Of a DNA stretch of 64,000 bases, positions 8,774 to 17,509 are shown one piece after another. Under the pieces are notes generated by a model. The model saw nothing but the letters and a program-made list of their open reading frames with translations. It was not told the origin of the DNA and did no database searches. The DNA lies in assembly GCA_937146765.1 (NCBI GenBank), contig CAKZRP010000080.1, forward strand, positions 1 to 64,000. The letters run 5' to 3'. The position numbers were made by a program, and so were the translations under genes. Source of the DNA: an uncultured Paracoccaceae bacterium. GTDB lineage: Bacteria > Pseudomonadota > Alphaproteobacteria > Rhodobacterales > Rhodobacteraceae. How positions within the stretch are numbered: position 1 is the first letter of the stretch; each line of letters begins with the position of its first letter.

Positions 8774-9814
8774 TTAGGAGTTGCCGCCCATGGTTGCTTC
8801 TGCGGCAACAGCTTCCTGGGTCTTGGCCAGTTCCGGGTCGGAAACGAGGCCGTATTCTGCCAGCGGCCCATCGGGGCCTGCAACTTCGTCGGAGACGAAG
8901 AACTCAGCAAATTCCTTCAGGCCGGGGATCACGCCGATGTGGGCTTTCTTCACGTAGAAGAACAGCGGGCGGGACACCGGGTACTCGCCGGTGGCGATGG
9001 ACTCGGTGGAGGGGATCACGCCGGACATGGTTGCCACTTGCAGCTTGTCGGTGTTGTTCTCGAAGAAGGCCAGACCGAAGACGCCGATACCGTCCTTGTT
9101 GGACTCGATGCGCGCGAGGGTCTCGGTGTAGTCACCGTCGATGTCCACGGAGACGCCATCGGTGCGCAGGCCGAGGCAGGACTTCTCTGCCGCTTTCTCG
9201 TCACCGCCGTTGGCTGCCTTGAAGGCTTCCAGCGCGCCGGTTTCTTCACAGCCGACGAGGATCACTTTTTCCTCGAAAACTTCGCGGGTGCCGTGCTTGG
9301 TGCCGGGGATGAAGGCCTGGATGGGTTGTGCCGGGAAGTTGGCGTTCACCTGATCCCAGGTCTTGTTCGGGTTGGCGGCCAGGGCGCCGTCGACGACAAC
9401 CTGATCGGCCAGCGCGAGGAACCAGTCGGACGGGGTGAATTCGAATGCGTTGCCGTTGATGTCGGAGGCGAACACGATGCCATCATAGCCGATGCGCACT
9501 TCGATGATGTCGGTCACGCCGGCTTCGGCACAGGCCTTGATTTCGCTTTCCTTGATCGCGCGGGAAGCGTTTGCGATGTCGATGGTGTTTTCGCCAACAC
9601 CTTCACAGAAACGCTTCAGACCTGCGGAGGAACCACCGGATTCCACAACCGGAGTCGGGAAGTCGAAGTTTTCGCCAAAGGCTTCTGCAACGATGGAGGC
9701 ATAGGGCAGAACGGTGGAAGAACCTGCAACCTGCACCTGGTCACGAGCGGCGGCTGCAGTGGCGGACACGGCGGCGATCGCCAGGGTGGATGCGGTCAGT
9801 TTCACAAAGGACAT
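8774..9814 (-). CDS. pstS: Periplasmic phosphate-binding protein PstS
   Basis: The 346-residue protein has a cleavable signal peptide (hydrophobic core 6-20, cleavage near AAA-RDQ). The mature start VAGSSTVLPYA contains the phosphate-loop residues of PstS, and SGGSSAGLKRFCEG is a second ligand segment. It captures phosphate in the periplasm and delivers it to PstCA. It is the first pst gene after a three-repeat Pho box, so PhoB should strongly induce it. GGAG precedes the ATG. Confidence 0.94.
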   Translation of the reverse strand: MSFVKLTASTLAIAAVSATAAAARDQVQVAGSSTVLPYASIVAEAFGENFDFPTPVVESGGSSAGLKRFCEGVGENTIDIANASRAIKESEIKACAEAGVTDIIEVRIGYDGIVFASDINGNAFEFTPSDWFLALADQVVVDGALAANPNKTWDQVNANFPAQPIQAFIPGTKHGTREVFEEKVILVGCEETGALEAFKAANGGDEKAAEKSCLGLRTDGVSVDIDGDYTETLARIESNKDGIGVFGLAFFENNTDKLQVATMSGVIPSTESIATGEYPVSRPLFFYVKKAHIGVIPGLKEFAEFFVSDEVAGPDGPLAEYGLVSDPELAKTQEAVAAEATMGGNS

Positions 9815-9897
9815 TTACGTCTCCATGAGTTTAAGAAGTTTACGATCACCCCCAAGATGATCTTGCGACCCGTCTAGTGGGTGCAGATGTGGCTTTT

Positions 9898-9926
9898 GTG
9901 ACAGCCGTGTAACAGCTTCATGACAC
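9898..9926 (-). promoter_or_regulatory. Pho box upstream of pstS (three 11-bp-spaced repeats)
   Basis: On the minus strand three 7-mers lie exactly 11 bases apart: GTGTCAT (9926-9920), CTGTTAC (9915-9909) and CTGTCAC (9904-9898), matching the CTGTCAT/C direct repeats bound by PhoB dimers. The array is about 85 bases before the pstS start, a normal activator position. Confidence 0.85.
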
Positions 9927-10119
9927 TCGGGGGCCGTGGATGAGAAAAAACCGAAATACTTGCGGTCGATTGACGGTCAAACGGGAAAACCAGGTTCTTG
10001 ACCCAAGGGAAAGGCGCAGGGAGCCGTCACAAAGCTTAATCGCATGTGACAGGGTGAGTCTCGGACACATGGTCAGAAACCCACAAAGCGATGTTGAAAA
10101 CTATGGATTTTTGCGCCGA

Positions 10120-11160
10120 TTACTGGGGAAGGATCACGGTGAAAGTCGCACCCTTGCCAAGGTCGCTTTCCACTCTGAGCCTGCCGCGATGCCGGTTGAT
10201 GATATGCTTGACGATGGCCAGGCCGAGGCCGGTGCCGCCCATCTCGCGCGAGCGGTGGTTGTCGGCGCGGTAGAACCGCTCGGTCAGACGCGGCAGATGC
10301 ACCGGGTCGATCCCCGGGCCATCATCGGTCACCTGCACCCGCACCGCCGGGCAACGCAGCGCGGGATCGCGGTCCAATACGGTGAGCACAACCGAGACGG
10401 TCTTGCCTCCGTATTTCAGTGCATTCTCGATCAGGTTGGTAAAGACCTGCTGGATCTGGTCCGGATCCGCCGGGATCTCTACCGGCAGGGAGGGCGCATC
10501 AAGGGTCAGATGGGTGCCGCGGGCCTCGGCCAGCGGGGCGAGCGATTTCATGGTGGAACTCAGATGGGCCACAAGGTCGATCCGCTCCTTGGGGCGCATC
10601 CGCTCTTCGCTCTCCACCCGGTTCAGCGACAGAAGGTCGCCGACCAGCCGGTTCATCCGGTTGGCCTCGCCTTCCATGATGCTGAGGAACCGGTCGCGGG
10701 CGGCAGCGTCATCGCGGGCGGCGCCCCGCAGGGTTTCGATAAACCCCATCAGCGCGGTCAAGGGTGTGCGCAGCTCGTGGCTGACATTGGCGACAAAATC
10801 CCGCCGCATCTGACTGGCCTGTTCGCGGTCTGTGATATCGGAGAAACAGACGAGGACTGCCCCGCCCTTGACCGCGCCAAGGCCGGGGACATAGCGCAAG
10901 GTCACTTCGAAGGTGGTGTCCTGCGCCCCGTCATTGGACAGATGCCGCGCCAGCCGGGGCTGACGATCGAGCAGACACTGTTCGATCGCCGTGGTGACGC
11001 TGGGTTGGCGCAGGATGGTGGCGAAATGGCGGCCGACGATTTGCGGGCCGAGCAAGGTCGTCGCGTCGACATTGGTCGCAATGAAACGCTCCGTCTGGTC
11101 CACCAGTACGGAGGGCAGAGGGATTGCACCCAGAAATCCCTCGATCAACTCCTGCGACAT
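10120..11160 (-). CDS. phoR: Phosphate regulon sensor histidine kinase PhoR, without membrane segments
   Basis: The 346-residue kinase has an N-terminal PAS-like region (about 10-110), a HisKA dimerisation helix with phosphoacceptor His in VSHELRTPL (about residue 128), N box NLIENALKYG, G1 DDGPGID and G2 GGTGLGLAIVKHI. This set is typical of PhoR. No hydrophobic membrane helix is visible, unlike E. coli PhoR, so this copy should be cytosolic or held through PstSCAB/PhoU. It is first in the operon. GTG and ATG are adjacent; the ATG at 11160 is chosen. Confidence 0.9.
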   Translation of the reverse strand: MSQELIEGFLGAIPLPSVLVDQTERFIATNVDATTLLGPQIVGRHFATILRQPSVTTAIEQCLLDRQPRLARHLSNDGAQDTTFEVTLRYVPGLGAVKGGAVLVCFSDITDREQASQMRRDFVANVSHELRTPLTALMGFIETLRGAARDDAAARDRFLSIMEGEANRMNRLVGDLLSLNRVESEERMRPKERIDLVAHLSSTMKSLAPLAEARGTHLTLDAPSLPVEIPADPDQIQQVFTNLIENALKYGGKTVSVVLTVLDRDPALRCPAVRVQVTDDGPGIDPVHLPRLTERFYRADNHRSREMGGTGLGLAIVKHIINRHRGRLRVESDLGKGATFTVILPQ

Positions 11161-11215
11161 CACTCTTGCCTCTTAGATTTTTTGACGTATCGGCCTCTCT
11201 AGCCCGCAAATGTAA

Positions 11216-12397
11216 CTAGGACGTGGCAGCCTCAACCGCGTGGGTGAAGATGCCGCAGAGAGTCTCCGGATCCTCCAGTCCGACCGACACGCGGAAGAAA
11301 CCCTCGTGCAGGCCGAGCTGCGCGCGGTTCTCTGCCGTCAAGGCCCGGTGCGAGGAGGAGGCCGGATGCGACAGGGTCGTGCCCACATCGCCCAGCGTGG
11401 GCGCAAAGGACAGGCCCTCCGCGGCGCGGGTAAAGGCATTGGCCGCCTCACGTCCACCCATGAGTTCGAAACTGACCATATTGCAGCCCCTGCCCTGAAG
11501 AAGCTCCATTGCACGAGCATGGTCCGGGTGATCGGCGCGGGTCGGGTAGATCACCCGTTTGACACCGGGCAGTCCGGCCAGACAATCGGCCAGCCGGGCT
11601 GCGGTCGCCTCGGCGCGGTCAAACCGCAGGTCAAAGGACAACAGGCCCCGCTCCGCCAGCCAGCAGTCAAACGGGCTGCCGGTCATGCCGGTGGTCACCG
11701 CAAAGATCCGCATCCTTGTATTCAGCTCGGGGTCTTTTGCGACCACATAGCCGAGCATCACATCGGAATGGCCGGCCAGCAGTTTCGTCACTGAATGGAT
11801 CACGATATCCGCGCCATGCTCAAAAGGCTTGAACGCGCGGGGTGTGGTAAAGGTATTGTCGACCACCAGAAGAATGCCATGCTCCTTGCAGAGCGCGGCA
11901 ATGCCGTCGATATCCGCAACCGCCAGCGTCGGGTTCGACACGGCCTCGACAAGGATCATCCTGGTATTTGGGCGAATGGCGGCGCGCATGGCTGCCACAT
12001 CACCGGGATTGGCCAGCGAGGTCTCAATGCCCAGACGCGGCAGGTCTTCCTTCATCAGGCGCAGCGAACGGCCATAAAGCTGGTCGCCGCCAATCACGTG
12101 ATCGCCGGATTTGGTCAGACCCAGCAGCACGGCCGAAACCGCTGCCATGCCGGAACCGGTCACCACGCCCCCTGTGGCCCCTTCCATGTCATCGAGACGA
12201 CGGGCAATCACATCGGCGTTCGGGTGACCCTCGCGCGAGTAGGTATAGCCATGCACACGACCTTCATACTGGTCGTCCAGCGCATCCGGGGTTTCCGACG
12301 CATAGACCACCGAAGGGCTGAGCGGCGTGACAACGGGATGGCTTGCACTCTCGGGTAGACCGTGAGGGCGCATGACGGAGGGGCGGGAATTCTTCAA
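11216..12397 (-). CDS. Cys/Met-metabolism PLP enzyme (cystathionine gamma-synthase / methionine gamma-lyase type)
   Basis: The 393-residue enzyme is of the trans-sulfuration fold-type I group. The PLP lysine is K205 (HSVTKLLAGHSDV). The phosphate-binding tyrosine/arginine motif YTYSREGHPN lies near 51-61, and GSGMAAVSAVLLGL is the PLP-phosphate loop. Family members catalyse elimination or replacement at homoserine- or cysteine-derived substrates; the exact reaction cannot be read from sequence. Start: TTG at 12397, two bases after the preceding gene's stop, with AAGGAG eight bases upstream; the next ATG is eight codons in. Confidence 0.85.
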   Translation of the reverse strand: MKNSRPSVMRPHGLPESASHPVVTPLSPSVVYASETPDALDDQYEGRVHGYTYSREGHPNADVIARRLDDMEGATGGVVTGSGMAAVSAVLLGLTKSGDHVIGGDQLYGRSLRLMKEDLPRLGIETSLANPGDVAAMRAAIRPNTRMILVEAVSNPTLAVADIDGIAALCKEHGILLVVDNTFTTPRAFKPFEHGADIVIHSVTKLLAGHSDVMLGYVVAKDPELNTRMRIFAVTTGMTGSPFDCWLAERGLLSFDLRFDRAEATAARLADCLAGLPGVKRVIYPTRADHPDHARAMELLQGRGCNMVSFELMGGREAANAFTRAAEGLSFAPTLGDVGTTLSHPASSSHRALTAENRAQLGLHEGFFRVSVGLEDPETLCGIFTHAVEAATS

Positions 12398-12399
12398 GA

Positions 12400-12921
12400 T
12401 CAGATCTCCTTCAGCTCCGCTTTGAAGCGGCGCATGTTTTCCTGATAATGCAACGCGCTTGCGGTCAGCTTGGCCACCAGCGTCTCGTCCACCACGCGCA
12501 CCACTTTGCCCGGCGCGCCCATGACGAGAGAGTTATCAGGTATCTCTTTGTTCTCAGTGATCAGGGCGCCCGCCCCGATCAGACAGTTCTTACCGATTTT
12601 GGCACCGTTTAAGATGGTGGCTCCCATACCGATCAGAGAGTTGTCCCCGATGGTGCAGCCATGCAGCATGACCTTATGGCCGATGGTGCAGTTTTCACCG
12701 ATGGTCAGCGGGTAGCCAGCATCAATATGCATGACCACATTCTCCTGCACATTGGAGCCGCGACCAACGCGGATTTCTTCATGATCGGCGCGGATTGTCA
12801 CGCCGAACCAGACGGAGGCGCCCTGCTCTACCACCACCTTGCCTATCAGATTGGCGTCCGGGGCAATCCAGGTGTCTTCGTGGATCTGAGGGCAATGTTC
12901 CCCAAGTGCGTAGAGGGTCAT
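12400..12921 (-). CDS. Gamma-class carbonic anhydrase-like hexapeptide protein
   Basis: The 173-residue protein has a left-handed beta-helix with many hexapeptide repeats (for example GENCTIGHKVMLHGCTIGDN). Three histidines in VMHID, IGHKV and LHGCT match the metal ligands of the gamma-carbonic anhydrase family (YrdA/CaiE/Cam-like). The family binds zinc or iron; activity as a carbonic anhydrase varies between members and is not assured. The start overlaps the gmk stop by four bases (ATGA), so the two are probably co-translated. Confidence 0.85.
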   Translation of the reverse strand: MTLYALGEHCPQIHEDTWIAPDANLIGKVVVEQGASVWFGVTIRADHEEIRVGRGSNVQENVVMHIDAGYPLTIGENCTIGHKVMLHGCTIGDNSLIGMGATILNGAKIGKNCLIGAGALITENKEIPDNSLVMGAPGKVVRVVDETLVAKLTASALHYQENMRRFKAELKEI

Positions 12922-13571
12922 TCCATATCCTCGAATTCCTGTTGCAAAGCGCGCGCATGAATAATGAGCGAGGGCTGCTGGATGCGTTTCAGGCGGGTGG
13001 CCCGGATGATGATCTTGAGATTCTCTTCGGTCCGGTCGAGATCGTCATTGATCAGCACGTGATCGTAGGAGCCCCAGTGGGAAATCTCGTCCCAGCTTTT
13101 CTGCATCCGCCGCTGGATGGTCTCCGCATCATCCTGGCCGCGGCTTTCCAGCCGACGTTGCAGTTCGGTGATCGAGGGCGGCAGCAGGAAAATCGAGAGC
13201 GTGTGCTTGCCAAGGTCGGAATTGGTGATCTGCTGGGCGCCCTGCCAATCGATGTCAAAGAGGACATCCTGACCGGCATTGATCGCCGCCTGCACCGGTG
13301 CCTTGGGCGAGCCGTAGAAATTGCCGAAAACATGGGCATGTTCCAGCATCTCGCCTTCGGCCACGTCATGTTTGAATCTCTCGACCGAGACAAAGTGATA
13401 GTCTTGCCCGTCCACCTCGCCGGGGCGAGGTGGACGGGTGGTCGCCGAAACGGAGAAGATAATGTCCTCATCCCAGGCGTTCAGCCGTTTGGCGAGGGTC
13501 GACTTGCCCGCTCCGGAAGGTGAGGAGAGGATAATCAGAAGGCCGCGGCGCTTTGTCTGTTGATCAGCCAT
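12918..13571 (-). CDS. gmk: Guanylate kinase
   Basis: This 217-residue cytosolic kinase makes GDP from GMP and ATP. The P-loop SSPSGAGKSTLAKRL (about 16-30), the GMP-binding segment SVSATTRPPRPGEVDGQDYHFV and DIDWQGAQQI are all characteristic. The C-terminal helices are somewhat longer than in the E. coli enzyme (207). It follows yicC by 13 bases, an arrangement also seen around gmk in other proteobacteria. Confidence 0.95.
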   Translation of the reverse strand: MADQQTKRRGLLIILSSPSGAGKSTLAKRLNAWDEDIIFSVSATTRPPRPGEVDGQDYHFVSVERFKHDVAEGEMLEHAHVFGNFYGSPKAPVQAAINAGQDVLFDIDWQGAQQITNSDLGKHTLSIFLLPPSITELQRRLESRGQDDAETIQRRMQKSWDEISHWGSYDHVLINDDLDRTEENLKIIIRATRLKRIQQPSLIIHARALQQEFEDME

Positions 13572-13584
13572 CGGGGTGATCTCC

Positions 13585-14481
13585 TTATTCTATGTTCTGG
13601 ACCTGCTCGCGCATCTGGTCGATCACGGTTTTGAGTTCCAAACCCACTTCGGTCAAGCCCGCGTTCTGCGCTTTTGAACAGAGCGTATTGGCCTCGCGAT
13701 TGAATTCCTGCATCAGGAAGTCCAGCTTGCGCCCAACGGGGCCGCCGGTAGCCAGCAGCTTGCGGGCTGCTGCCACATGTGCCGACAGCCGATCCAGCTC
13801 CTCGGTCACATCGCTCTTTACCGCGATCAGGGCCAGTTCCTGCGCGACCCGGTTGGGATCTGCCTCTTCGCTGTTCTGCAGCACCCGGGCGAGGTTTGTC
13901 CGCAGCGACTCCTCGATCATCGGACGGCGGTCGGCGGCGCGCTGGGCGGCTTCTGTTGCCAGGGACTCGATCCGTGCGAGCTGCTCGGTCAGGACGTTTT
14001 GCAAGGCAGCGCCTTCCGTCCTGCGCATGTTAACGAAATCGGTCAAAAGTGAGTCGAATTCGGATAGGAGCTTTTTCACCAGCGGCGCGCTGTCCTGTTC
14101 CGGAGATGCCAGATCGAGCACTCCGCGCAAGCTCAGGATATCGGCGGCGCTGACCGGCGCGAGGGTAAGGCCGGCATTGTCCGCTTCCGCCTGAACCTGC
14201 CGCAGGAGGGCCAGCGCCGTCTGCAAGGCGGGGGTGTTGATCTGCATTCGACCGCGGCTGTCTTCTGATCGGATCAGACGAAGGGTGATCGAGACATTAC
14301 CCCGGTCAACAGCCTTGATGGTCCTGGATTTCAGTTCGTTTTCAAACCCTTCCAGCCACTCTGGCACCCGAAGCCGCACATCGAGACCCTTGGCATTGAC
14401 CGAGCGGATATCCCATGTCCAGCTCGTTCCGTCTTCGCTGCCCTGTCCGGATGCAAAGCCGGTCATCGAAAATAATGTCAT
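13585..14481 (-). CDS. yicC: YicC-family endoribonuclease
   Basis: The protein has 298 residues from ATG 14481 (MTLFSMTGFASG), the family's hallmark start. The YicC N-terminal domain spans about 1-160 and the DUF1787-type C-terminal domain ends EVGLELKTVIDQMREQVQNIE. Members are reported as RNA endonucleases affecting small-RNA turnover. The open frame extends 25 codons upstream, but these do not fit. It begins the yicC-gmk-carbonic anhydrase-PLP enzyme run. Confidence 0.92.
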   Translation of the reverse strand: MTLFSMTGFASGQGSEDGTSWTWDIRSVNAKGLDVRLRVPEWLEGFENELKSRTIKAVDRGNVSITLRLIRSEDSRGRMQINTPALQTALALLRQVQAEADNAGLTLAPVSAADILSLRGVLDLASPEQDSAPLVKKLLSEFDSLLTDFVNMRRTEGAALQNVLTEQLARIESLATEAAQRAADRRPMIEESLRTNLARVLQNSEEADPNRVAQELALIAVKSDVTEELDRLSAHVAAARKLLATGGPVGRKLDFLMQEFNREANTLCSKAQNAGLTEVGLELKTVIDQMREQVQNIE

Positions 14482-14725
14482 CAGTGACCCTCCTGCATCC
14501 TGCATACAGGCCCCGGCCCTTGGGTCAATGGCCCTGCGTATGGGGGCCGGAACCAAACGCGCCGACCGCTATCCTAAAGTGTTAACCATTGCTTAAACTA
14601 TTGGTCCAAAGTTGAGTCATATTGTGTCATGTTAACTCCAAGGTAACCACTCGGCGTTAACTCTTGGACATGGATCCCCTGCCAAGTTTCTCTCGCCGGA
14701 AGCGGATGAAGCAGAGGGCAACAAA

Positions 14726-15682
14726 ATGATGTTTCGCGGTCACGACGGCGCAGATACAAAGACAGGACTGGACAAGGTGGTAGCTATGGATCGCTTTCGC
14801 ACACGGTCGAACGTGTCGCCGCTCCGTCAGGCGGAGGCCTATTGGGCTGCGCTGCGCCGTGGTGACGACATTCCCAGCCGCTCGCAGGTGGACCCGCGCG
14901 GCCTCGAGAACATCCTGAGCCAGACCTTCATTCTGGAGCGTGTCGCGCCCGGCATCGCCCGTTTCCGTCTCGCCGGGCAGAAGGTCAACGAACTGGCTGG
15001 CATGGAAGTGCGTGGGATGCCCCTCACCGCGTTCTTCACCGCCGATGCCCGCAAGACCGTCAGCGCCGCTCTGGAACATATGTTCGACGATCCCTCGATC
15101 ATCGAGTTTGAGCTTAAGACCGAAGCCAGCCGCCTGCGCGGCAGCCGCTCTGCCCGCATGATCCTGCTGCCGCTGCGCAGCGATCTCGGGGATGTCAGCC
15201 GCGCGCTGGGCGTTCTGGTCTCCGATGCCGGGGCCTCCCGTGTGTCGCAGCGCTTCACCGTCGAACACTATGACATCCGCAAGGTGGGCAAGGCGCAGGA
15301 CCAGAAAGCCAGCCAGCCAGCCTTCAAGGCTACGCCGCGGATCGCAGATCCCAACCTGAGGCTCGAGGACCTGCCGCGCCGCGACCTCTCCGTCGGCCGC
15401 GCACCGGCCGAGGGGTTCAACGAGCCGCGCCCCGTGTTCGAGCGCAAGTCGCCGAGCCTTCTCGATGAGGCCCGTTCGCTCTTGGATCGTGCCCGTCGGG
15501 AGAACAGCGATGCGATGCAATCCGCGCGCACTCCGGCTCGGATCGACACCGGTCGCAAGGCACCTGTCGCGTTGGAAACCGTCTCCAGCACGGATGCGGA
15601 GAAACTGGTCTCCCGTCCGCCGCGCGGTGGCAAGCTGCGCAAGGATGCGTCGCACCTGCGGCTTGTGGTTTCGCGGGACTGA
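14726..15682 (+). CDS. PAS-domain protein (PF07310-type)
   Basis: The protein has 318 residues. Residues about 27-165 form an alphaproteobacterial PAS domain of the PF07310 type (RQAEAYWAALRRGDDIPSRS near the start, FILERVAPGIARFRLAG, MILLPLRSDLGD). The C-terminal 150 residues are charged and low in complexity, with no output domain, so it may act through protein contacts. Possible starts are ATG 14726, 14729 and 14786; 14726 has AGAGGG upstream. No partner gene is evident. Confidence 0.75.
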   Translation: MMFRGHDGADTKTGLDKVVAMDRFRTRSNVSPLRQAEAYWAALRRGDDIPSRSQVDPRGLENILSQTFILERVAPGIARFRLAGQKVNELAGMEVRGMPLTAFFTADARKTVSAALEHMFDDPSIIEFELKTEASRLRGSRSARMILLPLRSDLGDVSRALGVLVSDAGASRVSQRFTVEHYDIRKVGKAQDQKASQPAFKATPRIADPNLRLEDLPRRDLSVGRAPAEGFNEPRPVFERKSPSLLDEARSLLDRARRENSDAMQSARTPARIDTGRKAPVALETVSSTDAEKLVSRPPRGGKLRKDASHLRLVVSRD

Positions 15683-15770
15683 TCGTTAAAATTCTAGTCG
15701 AACTCTCGACGAATACAGTTAAGTTTCAACCTACTGGACATAGCAGTTGAAGCATTGACGCCCGGTGGCA

Positions 15771-15794
15771 GAACGCCCCGGGCGTTCCTTTTTT
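15771..15794 (+). terminator. Intrinsic terminator after the PAS gene
   Basis: A 7-bp stem (GAACGCC / GGCGTTC) with a short loop is followed by CCTTTTTT. It lies about 90 bases beyond the stop codon. Confidence 0.75.
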
Positions 15795-15872
15795 GCTCCA
15801 CCCGATGCGATCCATTTTGCGTTCGGTTGCCTATCAGAGACTATGAGACAAGCGGTCTTGAAACACAAAGAA

Positions 15873-15897
15873 ACGGCCCGCAAAAAGCACGGGCCGT
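15873..15897 (-). terminator. Intrinsic terminator of the DAHP synthase gene
   Basis: An 8-bp stem (ACGGCCCG / CGGGCCGT) with a 9-base loop is followed on the minus strand by TTCTTTG. It lies 43 bases past the stop. Confidence 0.75.
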
Positions 15898-15939
15898 CTC
15901 AATCTGCTCAGATTTTCCTCAGGTCGATTGGCCTGGGGC

Positions 15940-17310
15940 TCAGACCGCGGCGCGGGTCTCTTCCGGGCCTCGCAGGCGCGAGAGTTCCTCGGCAACCAGG
16001 AAGGCCAGTTCCAGCGATTGGCTGGCGTTCAGGCGCGGATCGCAGGCGGTGTGGTAGCGGTCGCTCAGATCCTCTTCGGTGACCTCGCGCAGACCGCCGG
16101 TACATTCGGTCACGTCTTGGCCGGTCATCTCGAAATGCACGCCGCCCGGGATGGTGCCCTCGGCCTGATGCACGCCAAAGAAATCGCGCACTTCGCCCAG
16201 CACCGACTCAAACGGTCGGGTCTTGTAGCCGGTTGCGGATTTGATGGTATTGCCATGCATCGGGTCGCAAACCCAGGTGACCTTGGCCCCCTCTTCCTTC
16301 ACGGCCTTGATCAGGCGCGGAAGATGGTCCGCCGCTTTGCCGACGCCAAACCGCGCGATCAGGGTCAGCTTGCCCTCTTCATTCGCCGGGTTCAGCTTCT
16401 GCATCAGCACCTTGAGATCTTCGGCCGTTGTGGTGGGGCCGCATTTCAAGCCGATCGGGTTCAGCACGCCGCTGCAATATTCCACATGGGCGCCATCGGG
16501 CTGCCGGGTGCGGTCGCCAATCCAGATCATGTGGCCGGACCCGGCCAGCCATTTGCCGGAGGTGGAATCCAGACGGGTCAGCGCCTCTTCATATTCCAGC
16601 AGGAGACCTTCGTGGCTGGTGTAGAAATCTACGGTCTGCAGCGTGTGCGCGGTTTCCTTGGTAATTCCGGCCGCCTTCATGAAGTCGAGCGTATCGGTGA
16701 TCCGATTGGCCATCTCGCGATAGGCTTCGGCCTTCTCGCTCTCGGTGAAGCCAAGGGTCCAGGCATGGACCTGATGCACATCGGCATAACCGCCGGTGGA
16801 GAAAGCCCGGATCAGGTTGAGCGTGGCTGCGGCTTGCGTATAGGCCTGCAGCATCTTCTTGGGATCGGGGATGCGTGCCTCGGGGGTGAAGGCAAGCTCG
16901 TTGATGATATCGCCGCGATAACTCGGCAGCTCCACACCATTGATGGTTTCGGTGGGGGCCGAACGCGGTTTTGCAAATTGGCCGGCCATGCGACCGACCT
17001 TCACCACCGGCACCTTGGCGCCGTAGGTCAGTACCATCGCCATTTGCAGCATCACCTTGAAGGTGTCGCGGATCGCATCGGCGCTGAACTGTTCAAAGCT
17101 CTCGGCGCAATCGCCGCCCTGCAGGAGGAAGGCCTCGCCCCGACCGGCCGCGCCCAGGGCGGCTTTGAGGCGACGCGCCTCGCCGGCAAACACCAGCGGC
17201 GGATACTTCGCCAGCTGTGCCTCGACGGAGTGCAGCGCATCCTGATCCGTGTAATCCGGCATCTGGACCCGCGGCTTGCTCCGCCAGTTCGTTTTTTGCC
17301 AGTCGCTCAT
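15940..17310 (-). CDS. aroG: Class II (plant-type) 3-deoxy-7-phosphoheptulonate synthase
   Basis: The 456-residue enzyme joins phosphoenolpyruvate and erythrose-4-phosphate in the first step of the shikimate pathway. The class II family is recognised from FLLQGGDCAESFEQF (about 61-75), VVKVGRMAGQFAKPRS, SCTG-like segments, WVCDPMHGNT and GGVHFEMTGQDVTEC. Its length fits class II enzymes (about 450-460) and not AroG-type class I (350). GGAG precedes the ATG at 17310. It is monocistronic with its own terminator. The symbol could equally be aroH or aroA_II. Confidence 0.93.
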   Translation of the reverse strand: MSDWQKTNWRSKPRVQMPDYTDQDALHSVEAQLAKYPPLVFAGEARRLKAALGAAGRGEAFLLQGGDCAESFEQFSADAIRDTFKVMLQMAMVLTYGAKVPVVKVGRMAGQFAKPRSAPTETINGVELPSYRGDIINELAFTPEARIPDPKKMLQAYTQAAATLNLIRAFSTGGYADVHQVHAWTLGFTESEKAEAYREMANRITDTLDFMKAAGITKETAHTLQTVDFYTSHEGLLLEYEEALTRLDSTSGKWLAGSGHMIWIGDRTRQPDGAHVEYCSGVLNPIGLKCGPTTTAEDLKVLMQKLNPANEEGKLTLIARFGVGKAADHLPRLIKAVKEEGAKVTWVCDPMHGNTIKSATGYKTRPFESVLGEVRDFFGVHQAEGTIPGGVHFEMTGQDVTECTGGLREVTEEDLSDRYHTACDPRLNASQSLELAFLVAEELSRLRGPEETRAAV

Positions 17311-17509
17311 GGCTTTTACTCCGAAAATGTCTCTGAAACCCGGTTTTACGAAAGAAGCGTATACAGAAGAGCGCTAACGGAGGCCAGTTTAGAATTTCGA
17401 CATCTTGACCCCGGCGCTATCCTGTGAGCAGGGTTCCAAATTCGCGACGTAGCGTCGCGTGGCTTCCCCAGCTATGTCCCAGAAGACTCGATTTGTAAGG
17501 ACCAGAGCC

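Noticed and set aside
7678..9222. 514-codon open frame opposite pstC and pstS
   Set aside because: Low-complexity Arg/Gly/Gln sequence antisense to well-recognised pst genes.
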